Shown: positions 17,546-26,757, counted from the first letter of the stretch. The stretch: DNA of 64,000 bases from Paenibacillus sp. FSL W8-0186 (GCF_037969765.1 NZ_CP150207.1:3775001-3839000), one strand, 5' to 3'. Notes: generated by a model not told the origin, from the sequence alone. Made by a program: numbers and translations.

Positions 17546-19201
17546 TTACAGCGCCCTGTATTGATAATGATCGTAACAAACAGGCTGACCGTCAATCAAC
17601 GCTTCCGATCCGGCTTCTTCCTTTATATATAAACTCAGCCCTTTGCCGCAGATCATTCCCGTATATTCGACCTGAAATTCTCTATCCATCTTAAATCGGG
17701 GTTGAATTTGAGACATCACGCTGGCGAATTTTCCCAGATCAAAGATTCCGCGTTCATTTGCCGCCGCAGCGCCCACCGCTTCAACCACGACTCCGCTCCT
17801 GCGTCCGCGGCACACGACAAGCTGATAACCGTCCTGCCGGCGTATTTCATATGGCCCGCTCAAGTATACGGCGAAATAAGTGTCTTCCACTTGACCATAC
17901 AATGCATCTGGCTCCTGCAGCCACTCCCCTTCGGGAATAACGCCGATCACTTCGCCGCGAACCGATTCCGGCAGCGGATATAGCGCCATAACCACATTTT
18001 GATGATAGAGCACCTCCGTCCATTCGCTTTGATGGCGGGGATCGCGGCCGGACTCATCATATCCTTCCCCAGGATGGAAAAAGTACAGCTGATTGCCTAA
18101 CCCGCCGAGGCGCACCGGCAAACTGAACAGCCAGCGCAGCTGCTCGTTGTCGAATTCCTTGACCCTCTCCCATAACCCGCCTGCCGCAAATTGTTCAGTA
18201 ATATATGCATAAGAGTGCAGCACTCGCCTCTGACCCTCGACCGTTTTTAGGAGCGAACGGCACACCTCGGAAGGCTGCTTTCGATCTAACGCAATACGCA
18301 GCGCGCTCTCCGGAGCAGCACGGAACAGAAGACCGGCATATTCCGTTCGCGGCATCTCTTCCGGGAGCGTAAAGTTGCCGAACTGCACATAATCATGCAG
18401 AACGTTCGCATCCCTTGGCGCGTCATGAGGCCAGCCGCGGGAATGTGCGCCGACCCAGGCGCCTTTTAAATACAGGCTCGCTCTTAATGTCCACAGATGA
18501 TCCAGCATTTCGGCCAGCTCCGCCTTAATTTCCTCATGCTCCGCCAGCTCGAAAGCGCAGGTGAACGCCTGTATCCAGTGCCAAAACCACGGCAGCGAGC
18601 CGTATTCCGCCATCCCCTCCCGCTGTATAAGCTCAAAAGTGCGCTGCAGACAGTTTCTCCCGTCTTCAACTAAAGCCTGATCACTGTACCTTTGGCCAAA
18701 AATCAGCTTGGCCGCGGTGAATTTCGCTTCATGATGACCGTAATGTTCAAGCGGCCTGCGATAGAAATTGCTCTCATATACATTTCTTAATGCTGCTTCA
18801 AAGCTCTCCGCCAGCTTGCTGCTCATATGCCGGGCGTAGTTATGATAGAAATAAACCATCAGGCTTCCCATCAATTCAACGGGCAGCTCGTGAGGCCCGG
18901 CTTGCTCGGGAACCGGATGCAGATTAAGCGGCCAATGCCCGTACATCGGGCTGTCCGGATCATTCTGCTGCAGCTCGAGCACCCGCTGGAGTACCTTTTC
19001 AGCCAACTGCTTGCCCTCCGAACGATCGAACCCCGGCTCCTCCTCCGGGCTAACGGCAGCCGCGAATAGATAAGATGCGTAGTAATAGTTATCGCGAATA
19101 TCGCCATGGAACCACAGACCGCTAGTTAACAGCGGCTGGTGCCGCGCTTTGGCCGCCACCTTCCGTACAATTTCGTTCATTCTTTGCTGATACTGACTCA
19201 T
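17546..19201 (-). CDS. Uncharacterised protein, possible glycan-active (alpha/alpha) toroid enzyme
   Basis: 551 residues, not recognised as any named family. No signal peptide or membrane segment, so cytoplasmic. The first ~350 residues look all-helical with regularly spaced aromatic clusters (LWFHGDIRDNYYYASYLF, YGHHEAKFTAAKLIFGQRY, LPWFWHWIQAF), reminiscent of (alpha/alpha)6-barrel lyases and hydrolases; the last ~150 look beta-rich. AGGAGG precedes the ATG by about 9 bases. It diverges from kduI, whose product acts on unsaturated uronate monomers, so a role in making or trimming such uronides is plausible. Function is inferred from position only. Confidence 0.6.
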   Translation of the reverse strand: MSQYQQRMNEIVRKVAAKARHQPLLTSGLWFHGDIRDNYYYASYLFAAAVSPEEEPGFDRSEGKQLAEKVLQRVLELQQNDPDSPMYGHWPLNLHPVPEQAGPHELPVELMGSLMVYFYHNYARHMSSKLAESFEAALRNVYESNFYRRPLEHYGHHEAKFTAAKLIFGQRYSDQALVEDGRNCLQRTFELIQREGMAEYGSLPWFWHWIQAFTCAFELAEHEEIKAELAEMLDHLWTLRASLYLKGAWVGAHSRGWPHDAPRDANVLHDYVQFGNFTLPEEMPRTEYAGLLFRAAPESALRIALDRKQPSEVCRSLLKTVEGQRRVLHSYAYITEQFAAGGLWERVKEFDNEQLRWLFSLPVRLGGLGNQLYFFHPGEGYDESGRDPRHQSEWTEVLYHQNVVMALYPLPESVRGEVIGVIPEGEWLQEPDALYGQVEDTYFAVYLSGPYEIRRQDGYQLVVCRGRRSGVVVEAVGAAAANERGIFDLGKFASVMSQIQPRFKMDREFQVEYTGMICGKGLSLYIKEEAGSEALIDGQPVCYDHYQYRAL

Positions 19202-19272
19202 AAGTTGACTTCCTCCTGGTCCCTAGTTTATCTGGATTACTTCGTTTCTTCTCTTGAGGCAAATGATCCAAA

Positions 19273-19305
19273 CCGCTTGCAAAATAAACGCAAACGGATT
19301 AATAT
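19273..19305 (+). promoter_or_regulatory. kduI promoter with overlapping operator-like inverted repeat
   Basis: Promoter TTGCAA (19277-19282), 17-base spacer, TAATAT (19300-19305). An imperfect inverted repeat, CCGCTTGC (19273-19280) and GCAAACGG (19290-19297), covers the -35 and spacer, an arrangement that suits repression, perhaps by the DeoR-type protein encoded downstream. Part of it also loosely resembles a cre site. Confidence 0.45.
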
Positions 19306-19360
19306 GAACCTATATGAACATTTTAAACCAAAGTGAACGAAAAGAGGAGGCTTTTTTAAA

Positions 19361-20194
19361 ATGGAAAGACGTTATGCATCTCATCCCAATGAAGTAAAGC
19401 AGTTCGACACAGACCGGCTTCGGAAGGAATTCCACATCCCGACCCTATTTACGGCCGACAAGCTGGAGCTTGTCCTGACTCATGAGGATCGCCTGATTAT
19501 CGGCGGCGCTTATCCTGTGAAGCAAGATGTGAAGCTGGAGACCGACCTGAAGGAGCTGGGCGTGTCCTTCTTCCTGGAACGCCGCGAGCTTGGCGCCATC
19601 AACGTAGGCGGCCCTGGGACGATTATCGTCGACGGCACAGAGTATGACCTCAATACAAAAGACTGCTTATTTGTTGGAATGGGCTCGAAAGAAGTTATTT
19701 TCCGCAGTAAAGATGCCAGCAAACCGGCCAAATTCTATCTGAATTCAGCGCCTGCGCACAAAGAGTTCCCAACCGCGAAGACGACGCTCGGCGAAGCCGA
19801 CTCCAGCGCTCTTGGCTCAATTCAGAACTCCAACGACCGGACGATCCATCGTTTTATCCATGCGGACGGTATTCAGAGCTCCCAGCTGGTTATGGGTATG
19901 ACACAGCTTAAAACAGGCAATATGTGGAATACAATGCCAGCGCACGTTCACCCGCGCCGGATGGAAGCTTATATGTACTTCGACCTTCCCGAAGATGCGG
20001 TCGTCATCCATCTGATGGGCGAACCGACAGAAACCCGCCATATCGTAATGAGAAACGAAGAGGCAGTCATCTCTCCTAGCTGGTCCATTCATAGCGGTGT
20101 GGGAACGAGCAATTATACGTTCATCTGGGGCATGGCTGGCGACAACAAAATCTACAGCGATATGGACGCCGTAGCCATGAAGGATTTAAGATAG
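19361..20194 (+). CDS. kduI: 5-dehydro-4-deoxy-D-glucuronate isomerase (KduI)
   Basis: 277 residues, the family's usual length. Cupin-fold, zinc-dependent isomerase converting 5-keto-4-deoxyuronate, the open form of unsaturated uronic acid from pectin breakdown, to 2,5-diketo-3-deoxygluconate. MERRYASHPNEVKQFDTDRLR at the start, and HVHPRRMEAYMYFDLP plus WSIHSGVGTSNYTFIWGM with the metal-ligand histidines and glutamate, are diagnostic. AGAGGAGG precedes the ATG. First gene of a kduI-deoR-kduD unit. Confidence 0.96.
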   Translation: MERRYASHPNEVKQFDTDRLRKEFHIPTLFTADKLELVLTHEDRLIIGGAYPVKQDVKLETDLKELGVSFFLERRELGAINVGGPGTIIVDGTEYDLNTKDCLFVGMGSKEVIFRSKDASKPAKFYLNSAPAHKEFPTAKTTLGEADSSALGSIQNSNDRTIHRFIHADGIQSSQLVMGMTQLKTGNMWNTMPAHVHPRRMEAYMYFDLPEDAVVIHLMGEPTETRHIVMRNEEAVISPSWSIHSGVGTSNYTFIWGMAGDNKIYSDMDAVAMKDLR

Positions 20195-20227
20195 AGAGAT
20201 AAATATTTACGGAAGAGTTGAGATGGT

Positions 20228-20998
20228 ATGAGTCCGATTAGACGGCATGAGAGAATCATGGAAGTTCTGCTGACGAATAAAGAGGTGACGGTTGCGGAGT
20301 TAAGCGACAAGCTGGGGGTAACCGGCAAGACGATTCGCGAGGATTTGACCCGGCTCGAGGAGCAGGGTTTGATTGTTCGCGTTCATGGCGGCGCCATTCT
20401 GGCGCAAAGCGATCAATTCGGCATCCTCCCTTCCAAGGAACCGCTCGCGAAGCATGCGGATGAGAAAGCCGATATTGCCCTTAGAGCGTTGCAGCACATC
20501 GAACCTAACGACATCATTGCGCTGGACGGGGGGAGCACGACATTGGAGATTGCCCGCCGTCTTAGCAATGAGCCGTTAACCGTCATTACGAATGATGTCT
20601 ATATCATCAGCGAACTGGCCGCGAAGGACAATATACGTCTCGTCGTCCCCGGCGGCTACCGGGTTCGCAACATGCTGGCCGGGCCGGAAGCGACTTCGTA
20701 TATTCAGCAGTTGAACATTCAAAAAGCTTTTATTTCGGCGACAGGCATTCACCCGGAACATGGGTTATCGATTTATACCGGAGACCTGATCGGCTTCAAA
20801 CGGGCTTTAATCGAAACCGCCCGCGAAGTCATCGCCGTCATTAACCATCATAAATTCGGGCAAACCGCGCTGCGGACGTTCGCCTCCATCAATGAGCTGA
20901 CCTGCATCATTACCGACAGCGGACTGCCGGCCGAGGTTGCCCGCCAGTACAGCAGCGCGGGAGTATCGATCGAGTGCGGAAACAATAAGAACTTCTAA
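20228..20998 (+). CDS. DeoR family transcriptional regulator
   Basis: 256 residues. N-terminal winged helix-turn-helix (VTVAELSDKLGVTGKTIRED, then LIVRVHGGAI, the DeoR signature end) and a C-terminal sugar-phosphate-sensing domain of the DeoRC type with DIIALDGGSTTLEIARRL. It lies between kduI and kduD, 33 bases after the former and 25 before the latter, so it is very likely their local regulator, responding to a phosphorylated or keto sugar acid. The start-site region has only a weak ribosome binding site (GAGATGGT). Confidence 0.92.
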   Translation: MSPIRRHERIMEVLLTNKEVTVAELSDKLGVTGKTIREDLTRLEEQGLIVRVHGGAILAQSDQFGILPSKEPLAKHADEKADIALRALQHIEPNDIIALDGGSTTLEIARRLSNEPLTVITNDVYIISELAAKDNIRLVVPGGYRVRNMLAGPEATSYIQQLNIQKAFISATGIHPEHGLSIYTGDLIGFKRALIETAREVIAVINHHKFGQTALRTFASINELTCIITDSGLPAEVARQYSSAGVSIECGNNKNF

Positions 20999-21023
20999 CC
21001 ATTTATGAAGGAGAGTCCAACCC

Positions 21024-21776
21024 ATGAAATTGTTCGATTTAACAGGCAAAACCGCTCTGGTAACAGGTACTACCGGCGGATTGGGACAGGGTATCGCCAT
21101 CGGGCTTGCCGAAGCTGGAGCGGATGTCGTCTGTGTATCCCTTGGCCGCAGCGAAGAGACCGTGAATCAAATTAAAGGCCTTGGAAGAAAAGCGACCGTC
21201 GTTCAAGTCGATTTAAGCGATCACAGCAAATTAGAGGCAACCTTTAACGAGGCGCTTAAGCTGACAGGCCAGATTGATATCCTGGTAAACAACGCCGGTA
21301 TTATACGCCGCACACCGGCTAAAGACCATAGCGCGAAGGATTGGTCCGATGTGCTTGACCTGAACCTCAATACGGTATTTCTGTTGTCGCAGCTTGCAGG
21401 GCGCCATATGCTGGAGAGAGGCAGCGGCAAAATCATCAACATCTGCTCGATGCTCTCCTATCAAGGCGGCATCAACGTTCCAGGGTATACGGCCAGCAAG
21501 CATGCCGTTGCCGGCCTGACCAAAGCCTTTGCCAACGAATGGGCTAGCGGCGGCGTACAGGTTAATGGCATCGCTCCGGGTTATATGGTTACGGATAATA
21601 CCGCGCAAATTCGCGCGGATGAGAACCGCTACGCTTCAATTACGGACCGGATTCCTGCCGGACGCTGGGGAACGCCGGAAGACCTTAAAGGCTCGGCGGT
21701 ATTCCTCGCCTCCTCCGCATCCGACTATTTGAACGGCCATGTTCTCTGCGTAGACGGAGGCTGGATGGCCAGATAA
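21024..21776 (+). CDS. kduD: 2-dehydro-3-deoxy-D-gluconate 5-dehydrogenase (KduD)
   Basis: 250 residues, classical short-chain dehydrogenase. It follows KduI in the pathway and reduces 2,5-diketo-3-deoxygluconate to 2-keto-3-deoxygluconate. The cofactor motif is VTGTTGGLGQGIA, the structural motif NNAG, and the catalytic Ser, Tyr and Lys sit in SMLSYQGGINVPGYTASKH. AAGGAGAG precedes the ATG. Last gene of the unit; a terminator follows. KdgK and KdgA, needed next, are not in the window. Confidence 0.95.
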   Translation: MKLFDLTGKTALVTGTTGGLGQGIAIGLAEAGADVVCVSLGRSEETVNQIKGLGRKATVVQVDLSDHSKLEATFNEALKLTGQIDILVNNAGIIRRTPAKDHSAKDWSDVLDLNLNTVFLLSQLAGRHMLERGSGKIINICSMLSYQGGINVPGYTASKHAVAGLTKAFANEWASGGVQVNGIAPGYMVTDNTAQIRADENRYASITDRIPAGRWGTPEDLKGSAVFLASSASDYLNGHVLCVDGGWMAR

Positions 21777-21803
21777 TTCATTTCGGTTCCAACAGGCTTT
21801 ACT

Positions 21804-21851
21804 AAAAAAGAGACATAAAGACTTGGATAAACGTCTTTATGTCTCTTTTTT
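21804..21851. terminator. Bidirectional terminator between kduD and the GH28-like gene
   Basis: Perfect 19-bp stem (21804-21822 with 21833-21851) with A run on one side and T run on the other; serves both convergent genes. Confidence 0.95.
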
Positions 21852-21860
21852 CCATCTGCA

Positions 21861-23315
21861 TTATTCAGCCAAAAACTTAATGCTGCGGGCATGCTCATTG
21901 ATATGAAAATGCCCCTCTTCGGCCTGAAGTATCGTCTGCCCGTTTATTTGTAACCGAATAAATGTCACCCCATCGACAACTCTGTCCTGATCAAATCCGT
22001 AAATCCGGTTCGGCTTGGCGTTATCTCCTGTGTAGCTGACATTGCGAAATGTAATATTCTCAATGCGTGTGCCCGGCGCAGGGTTATAATCGGGATTATG
22101 CACCACCCGAATATCGATCAATTGTCCCAATTCAAAAGGCTCCACGCGAATATCATCATATCGAACGTTGCGGACAGTATTCTTATCACCCGCATTGATC
22201 GCCATCGCTCCCCAATAGTTCTCTTGGGGCTCATGATGTTCAAGAATATCCAAATTCTCGAACACGATATCTTCGATCGTATCCCCCTCCTTTTCGTAAT
22301 CGCCATGCGTGCCAATCATTATCGGGTGCGCCACATCGGCCCATAATACCGAATTGCGGACCTTTACGCCGCTTGTGCCTCCACGATAATCCCAGCGGGT
22401 TCCGTAAATGGCAATACAGTCATCCGAGGTACGAAGGAACACATCATCGATCTCAACATCCGAGCTGGCCATCATATCGATGCCATCCGACCAGCCTCTT
22501 GTGCTGAATGATTTAAAATTTCGGATCCGGATCTGCCTCGACTTCCCGATATAAATACTGTAGTGAGGAGGGTCTATGAGAATTAACCCCTCAACCTCGA
22601 TATTACGCGAGAACCCGATACGGATGCCGCGGAAGGCAGAGTATCTGTGATACTCGGATAAATACAGAACGCCTCTTCCTTTAATGGTTACATCCTGTAC
22701 ATGTTCGCAAACCAGCGAGCCCACAACGATAGCACCGCCTGCAATATAGACCGTTTTCCCGGACGGAATCCGCAGTATCGTCTCTTCGATATAATGCAGC
22801 CCCGGGGCAAAATATAGAATGTCAGGCTCCTGTCCCGAGCTGTCTAGCGGCGTCTTAAGCAATCTCCATATATCCGCGGCACGATGAACGGCCGTTTTTC
22901 CCGGCCGCTCTAATACGACTACACCGGGATCATCCGGCTGGGGAGCATCCTGTTCCGGTTCTCCAGCAAACAGATGCAGGTTGCGAAACCGTTCGCCATT
23001 GATCTCCACTGATAATTTCACGGAACGGTCGACCACAAAACGGATGATCCCGCTCTCGTGGTCTGCCTTTATTTGCGCAGAGAGCGGGCGGATGACCACG
23101 GAACGTATGTCGGTAAACAAGCATTCAATTTCCACTTCAACGATGCCTTCGCGGTCAAAATAGGTCATCGCTGCCTTACGAACGTGATGCATGTCCACTT
23201 TTACCTCATAAAGAAACAGCTCCTGCCAATCTCCATCCTTGGCCCGCGCACGAACGCGATAATCCTTCGAACCAACGGCTCCTTCGGGTGCTGAATAGAT
23301 TACGGTCTTGTTCAT
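21861..23315 (-). CDS. GH28-like right-handed beta-helix glycoside hydrolase
   Basis: 484 residues. The central and C-terminal part (from about residue 150) is a right-handed beta-helix with parallel repeats and a GH28-like active-site region, SDGIDMMASSDVEIDDVF then TSDDCIAIYG, which supplies the aspartates used by polygalacturonases. The first ~140 residues form a separate, probably beta-sandwich domain (DYRVRARAKDGDWQELF). No signal peptide, so likely cytoplasmic and acting on imported oligomers. GGGGG 6 bases before the ATG at 23315 outweighs an earlier ATG at 23336. Distant from classic endo-polygalacturonases; exact substrate uncertain (galacturonosides, or another poly-sugar). Confidence 0.75.
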   Translation of the reverse strand: MNKTVIYSAPEGAVGSKDYRVRARAKDGDWQELFLYEVKVDMHHVRKAAMTYFDREGIVEVEIECLFTDIRSVVIRPLSAQIKADHESGIIRFVVDRSVKLSVEINGERFRNLHLFAGEPEQDAPQPDDPGVVVLERPGKTAVHRAADIWRLLKTPLDSSGQEPDILYFAPGLHYIEETILRIPSGKTVYIAGGAIVVGSLVCEHVQDVTIKGRGVLYLSEYHRYSAFRGIRIGFSRNIEVEGLILIDPPHYSIYIGKSRQIRIRNFKSFSTRGWSDGIDMMASSDVEIDDVFLRTSDDCIAIYGTRWDYRGGTSGVKVRNSVLWADVAHPIMIGTHGDYEKEGDTIEDIVFENLDILEHHEPQENYWGAMAINAGDKNTVRNVRYDDIRVEPFELGQLIDIRVVHNPDYNPAPGTRIENITFRNVSYTGDNAKPNRIYGFDQDRVVDGVTFIRLQINGQTILQAEEGHFHINEHARSIKFLAE

Positions 23316-23354
23316 CTGTATCCCCCAGTAATTCATAGTTATTTGCTAGTTAAG

Positions 23355-23389
23355 AAATACAGCCGGAGTAGAAATACCCGGCTGTATTT
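23355..23389 (-). terminator. Terminator behind the sugar ABC importer genes
   Basis: Perfect 12-bp stem (23355-23366 with 23378-23389), 11-base loop, then TTTCTTAACT on the minus strand. It separates the importer from the GH28-like gene downstream. Confidence 0.75.
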
Positions 23390-23415
23390 AAACGATGATT
23401 CTATGTTTCCCGCCC

Positions 23416-24252
23416 CTATCCTTTTGTTGCGCCTGCGGCAATGCCTTTGACGAAATACTTTTGCAGAAAAATAAAGGCAAGGAGCACCGGTACGACCGAC
23501 ATCGTCGTCCCCGCAAAAATCATATCCCAGCGGGAGGAGAATTCACCGATGTAACGATAGATTTCCACAACCATCGTCTTCGGCTGGCCAGACGGAAGTA
23601 CCAGCATCGGCATGAGGAAGTCATTCCATATCCCGAGTCCGTTCAGCACAACCATGCTCGCCGTAACGGGCCCCAGAAGCGGGAATACGATCATCCAGAA
23701 CGTCCTTACTTTGGAGCATCCGTCGATTTCAGCCGCTTCTTCGATTTCAAGCGGAATACCTTTGACGAAGCTGGAGTACAGCAGGCTGCCGAAGCCGACC
23801 GCCCCGGCGATATAAATCATGATGGGGCCTGCCAAGCTGCCGTACAGGCCGAGCATTTTCAATTCCTTGAACAAAGGGATCATATAAGCCTGGAACGGAA
23901 TCATCATCCCGGCCAGGAAGTAGACGAACATAAATCTAGTCCATCTCGTATTTCTGCGCTGGATCGCATAGCCTGCCATAGGGATAATAATCACCTGGAA
24001 CAGGATGGAAACGACAGTCAGAATCAAGCTGTTTACGATCGCTAAAGGATAGTTCGTTTCCGTCAGCAAATATTTAAAGCTGTCCAAATATAACGATTGC
24101 GGAAAAGAGATCGCGTCGCGCATAATTTCGGCGTTGCTCTTAAAGGCCGACATAATATTAAAGAAGATCGGAAAGAAGAAAATGACGGCGATCACCAGCG
24201 TGATCAGGAATATGCTCAAATTTATGAGTGTTTTTCGTGTTTTCAGTGTCAT
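23416..24252 (-). CDS. Carbohydrate ABC transporter permease, MalG type (CUT1)
   Basis: 278 residues with six predicted membrane helices and the cytoplasmic EAA loop (LEIEEAAEIDGCSKVRTFWMIVFPLLGP) that docks the ATPase. It ends VKGIAAGATKG, typical of the second CUT1 permease. The start ATG at 24252 lies one base after the upstream permease's stop; GGGAGG 12 bases before it serves initiation, while an in-frame TTG further up abuts the site. Third gene of the solute-binding protein/permease/permease row. No ATPase gene is nearby. Confidence 0.94.
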   Translation of the reverse strand: MTLKTRKTLINLSIFLITLVIAVIFFFPIFFNIMSAFKSNAEIMRDAISFPQSLYLDSFKYLLTETNYPLAIVNSLILTVVSILFQVIIIPMAGYAIQRRNTRWTRFMFVYFLAGMMIPFQAYMIPLFKELKMLGLYGSLAGPIMIYIAGAVGFGSLLYSSFVKGIPLEIEEAAEIDGCSKVRTFWMIVFPLLGPVTASMVVLNGLGIWNDFLMPMLVLPSGQPKTMVVEIYRYIGEFSSRWDMIFAGTTMSVVPVLLAFIFLQKYFVKGIAAGATKG

Positions 24253-24253
24253 A

Positions 24254-25153
24254 TTACATTTCAACCTCCCTCTTCTGGAGGACTTTCACCTGGAACACGG
24301 TAATGATCAATATGATGAAGAACAGTACCAGCGCCAGTGCGGTGCCGAATCCTTGCCGCAATTCGCCGAAGCCTACTTTATAGATGAGATACGTCAATGT
24401 TTCGGTTTCAAAACCAGGACCGCCGTCGGTCATGACTGCGATTTGGTCGAATATTTTCAGGGCGCTAATCATAGCTAGAACCATACATACCGTAACCGAT
24501 CCGGCCAGGAGCGGGAAGGTGATATGACGGAATTGCTGCCAGCCGTTGGCTCCATCGATGCTTGCCGCTTCATTGAGCTCTTGCGGAATGCCCTGCAAAC
24601 CTGCGAGATAAATAATCATATAATAGCCTGCGCCCTTCCATACGGTAGATAAAATGACGGCCAGCATGGCATATTTGGGATCGCCCAGCCAATCTACGGC
24701 GAATGCGCCTAATCCGAGTTTGTCCAACATTTGATTCACGACGCCGAAGTTGTAGTTGAGCATCATGGCCCAGACGAACCCCATGACGATGCCGCTTAGC
24801 AGGGTCGGAAAATAAAATATGCTTCTGAAAATTTTACTTAGCCAGCGTACTTTATCGACGAAAACCGCCAAGAGAATGGCGACGATATTTTCAAGAATAA
24901 CAAGACTAATCGTTAATACCATCGTATTTTTTAATGCATTGTGAACCCTGGGACTATTCCAAATTTCCACGAAGTTGGCCAATCCGATGAATCGAACATC
25001 AGAGCTGATGCCATCCCAAGAGGTGAAGCTGTAATATACACTTCCTAGCGTCGGAACAATCACGAAGAGGGTGTACAATATAAATGATGGCAGGATGAAA
25101 TACAATGCGTAAGGCTGCCACGTTTTCTTTTTTTTAATGGTAGGTGTAGCCAT
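24254..25153 (-). CDS. Carbohydrate ABC transporter permease, MalF type (CUT1)
   Basis: 299 residues with a lysine-rich N-terminus and six membrane helices; the EAA loop reads LNEAASIDGANGWQQFRHITFPLL. GAGAGGAG 5 bases before the ATG at 25153 decides the start over the longer frame to 25228. Partner of the permease at 23416 and of the binding protein at 25236 for import of an oligosaccharide, probably pectin-derived given the neighbours. Confidence 0.94.
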   Translation of the reverse strand: MATPTIKKKKTWQPYALYFILPSFILYTLFVIVPTLGSVYYSFTSWDGISSDVRFIGLANFVEIWNSPRVHNALKNTMVLTISLVILENIVAILLAVFVDKVRWLSKIFRSIFYFPTLLSGIVMGFVWAMMLNYNFGVVNQMLDKLGLGAFAVDWLGDPKYAMLAVILSTVWKGAGYYMIIYLAGLQGIPQELNEAASIDGANGWQQFRHITFPLLAGSVTVCMVLAMISALKIFDQIAVMTDGGPGFETETLTYLIYKVGFGELRQGFGTALALVLFFIILIITVFQVKVLQKREVEM

Positions 25154-25235
25154 AGTTTCTCCTCTCCCTCCCTCAATCGCTCGTATGAAAAGAAAGGGAA
25201 CCCCCGAAGAGGTTCCGCTCCTCAGCATCTTGCTT

Positions 25236-26567
25236 TTACATAGCGTTCGCTTTCACTTGATTGTCATATTCCGTATCGGCTTGCTTCATGTAATCCGCAA
25301 CGTCCCCGTCCTTCACAACAAGCTCCTGGAGCAGCTTATAGTACCAGTTCCGGAATTGCGGAGGTATTAAATTGTCGCCCCACCAATTGTTGATCGCCAA
25401 AGATTTATTTACAGTCGGATCAGCAATCAGATCGAGCGCAACCTGCATTTGCTCGCTGGTCTCATAAGTCACTTCTGCTTTAGTTGAGGGAATCGCGTTA
25501 ATGCTTGCCAAATAGTTCGAATAATTTTCCGGCTCAAAGAAGAATCGGATGAATTCCTTGATCGCTTCAACCTTATCCGCATCCTGGGACGCTTCCGTCG
25601 AAATGGACCAGCCGGCAGGAGATGGCAGCCCAATCACATTTATTTTCCCTTCGCGGTCAGGAACAGCATAGAACCCGAATTCAAAATTAGGATCCGCTTC
25701 TGCAATTTGCGTGAACATCCAGGTTCCCGAGTACAACTGCGCCGCTTTGCCGCTAACGAGGATCGAAGCTGTCTGGTTATCTCCCGTACTCAACCAGCCT
25801 TTATCGACATACTTTTGGAACAGATCTTTAAAATCCGTCATGGCTCGAACTACTTTGTCCTCGGTGAAGCTAGCCTGCTGCGCCGTACGCTTAGAGTTCC
25901 AATCCGGATCTTCAGCGTATACAGCATCGATAAGGAACTTATTTACCCAGAAGCCCATATGGAAAATATCTTTGCCGCCTACGACGATCGGAGAAATTCC
26001 GGTCGCTTTCAACTTTTCCTGGATTTCGATAAACTCGTCATAGGTTTTTGGCAATTCAGTTACGCCGGCATCGGCATAAGCTTTCTTGCTGTAAATGATT
26101 CCTTGCGGCGCATTGACCTGCATCGGAGCATTCCACACCTTGCCATCCACTTCAGGCGGCGCCTCGAACAGATCAAGCAAATCTGCCGGCAGCTCTACAA
26201 TTTTCCCAGCATCCGCGAACACCTCCGTGTCCCGCATTTCTACGAGATCCGGGAATTCGCCGACGGCATCTTTAGTCTTCAACCAATCCAGGTAAGCCGA
26301 TGACGTTGTTTCGCTCAAATCCTTTATTTTGATATGAGGATTCACTTCCATAAACTTCTTGACCGTATCGGCAATCGCTTTTTTCGTCGCCGGGTCGCCG
26401 GAAGCATAACCTATCGTAAATGCAACCTCTTTCTTCGCATCGTCTGCAGCGCCATTCCCCGTCGTGTTAGCGGGATTGCCGCCTGCATTGTTGCCGCCGC
26501 AAGCGGTCAGTATCGTTGTCGCCACTAATAATAGTACGGATAGTTTCAGCAATGTTTTTCTAAACAT
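25236..26567 (-). CDS. Extracellular sugar-binding lipoprotein (ABC importer)
   Basis: 443 residues. N-terminal lipoprotein signal MFRKTLLKLSVLLLVATT with lipobox LTAC-G, then a flexible Asn/Gly linker and a family 1 solute-binding fold (IAVKDLSE-like strand KIKDLSETTSSAYLDWLKT, PAGWSISTEASQDADKVEAI). The frame is open to 26726, but GGGAGG upstream of the ATG at 26567 and the signal peptide fix the start. First gene of the importer operon; a cre-like site lies upstream. The two-component genes next door probably control it. Confidence 0.94.
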   Translation of the reverse strand: MFRKTLLKLSVLLLVATTILTACGGNNAGGNPANTTGNGAADDAKKEVAFTIGYASGDPATKKAIADTVKKFMEVNPHIKIKDLSETTSSAYLDWLKTKDAVGEFPDLVEMRDTEVFADAGKIVELPADLLDLFEAPPEVDGKVWNAPMQVNAPQGIIYSKKAYADAGVTELPKTYDEFIEIQEKLKATGISPIVVGGKDIFHMGFWVNKFLIDAVYAEDPDWNSKRTAQQASFTEDKVVRAMTDFKDLFQKYVDKGWLSTGDNQTASILVSGKAAQLYSGTWMFTQIAEADPNFEFGFYAVPDREGKINVIGLPSPAGWSISTEASQDADKVEAIKEFIRFFFEPENYSNYLASINAIPSTKAEVTYETSEQMQVALDLIADPTVNKSLAINNWWGDNLIPPQFRNWYYKLLQELVVKDGDVADYMKQADTEYDNQVKANAM

Positions 26568-26629
26568 AGTTTGAGATAACCTCCCTTTTGCCTCTAGACG
26601 GAAACGGGTGACGGATGTGCGCATCATCT

Positions 26630-26643
26630 GTAAGCGTTTCCCT
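26630..26643 (-). promoter_or_regulatory. Candidate catabolite-responsive element (cre)
   Basis: TGTAAGCGTTTCCC on the plus strand matches 12 of 14 positions of the CcpA cre consensus and lies 63 bases upstream of the binding-protein start codon, fitting glucose repression of the importer. Confidence 0.6.
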
Positions 26644-26721
26644 TGATAACAGCATAGCATCCCCATTTTTGGATTAGAATGAACTTTTTTAAGCGCCATA
26701 TGCTCAATTTTAAGAAGAGAA

Positions 26722-26757
26722 AACAAAAGCGAACGAGAGGATTATCCTCTCATTCGC
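26722..26757 (-). terminator. Terminator of the response regulator/kinase operon
   Basis: 13-bp stem (26757-26745 with 26741-26729, one G-U pair), 3-base loop, then TTTTGTTTTC on the minus strand, 9 bases after the kinase stop. Confidence 0.9.
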
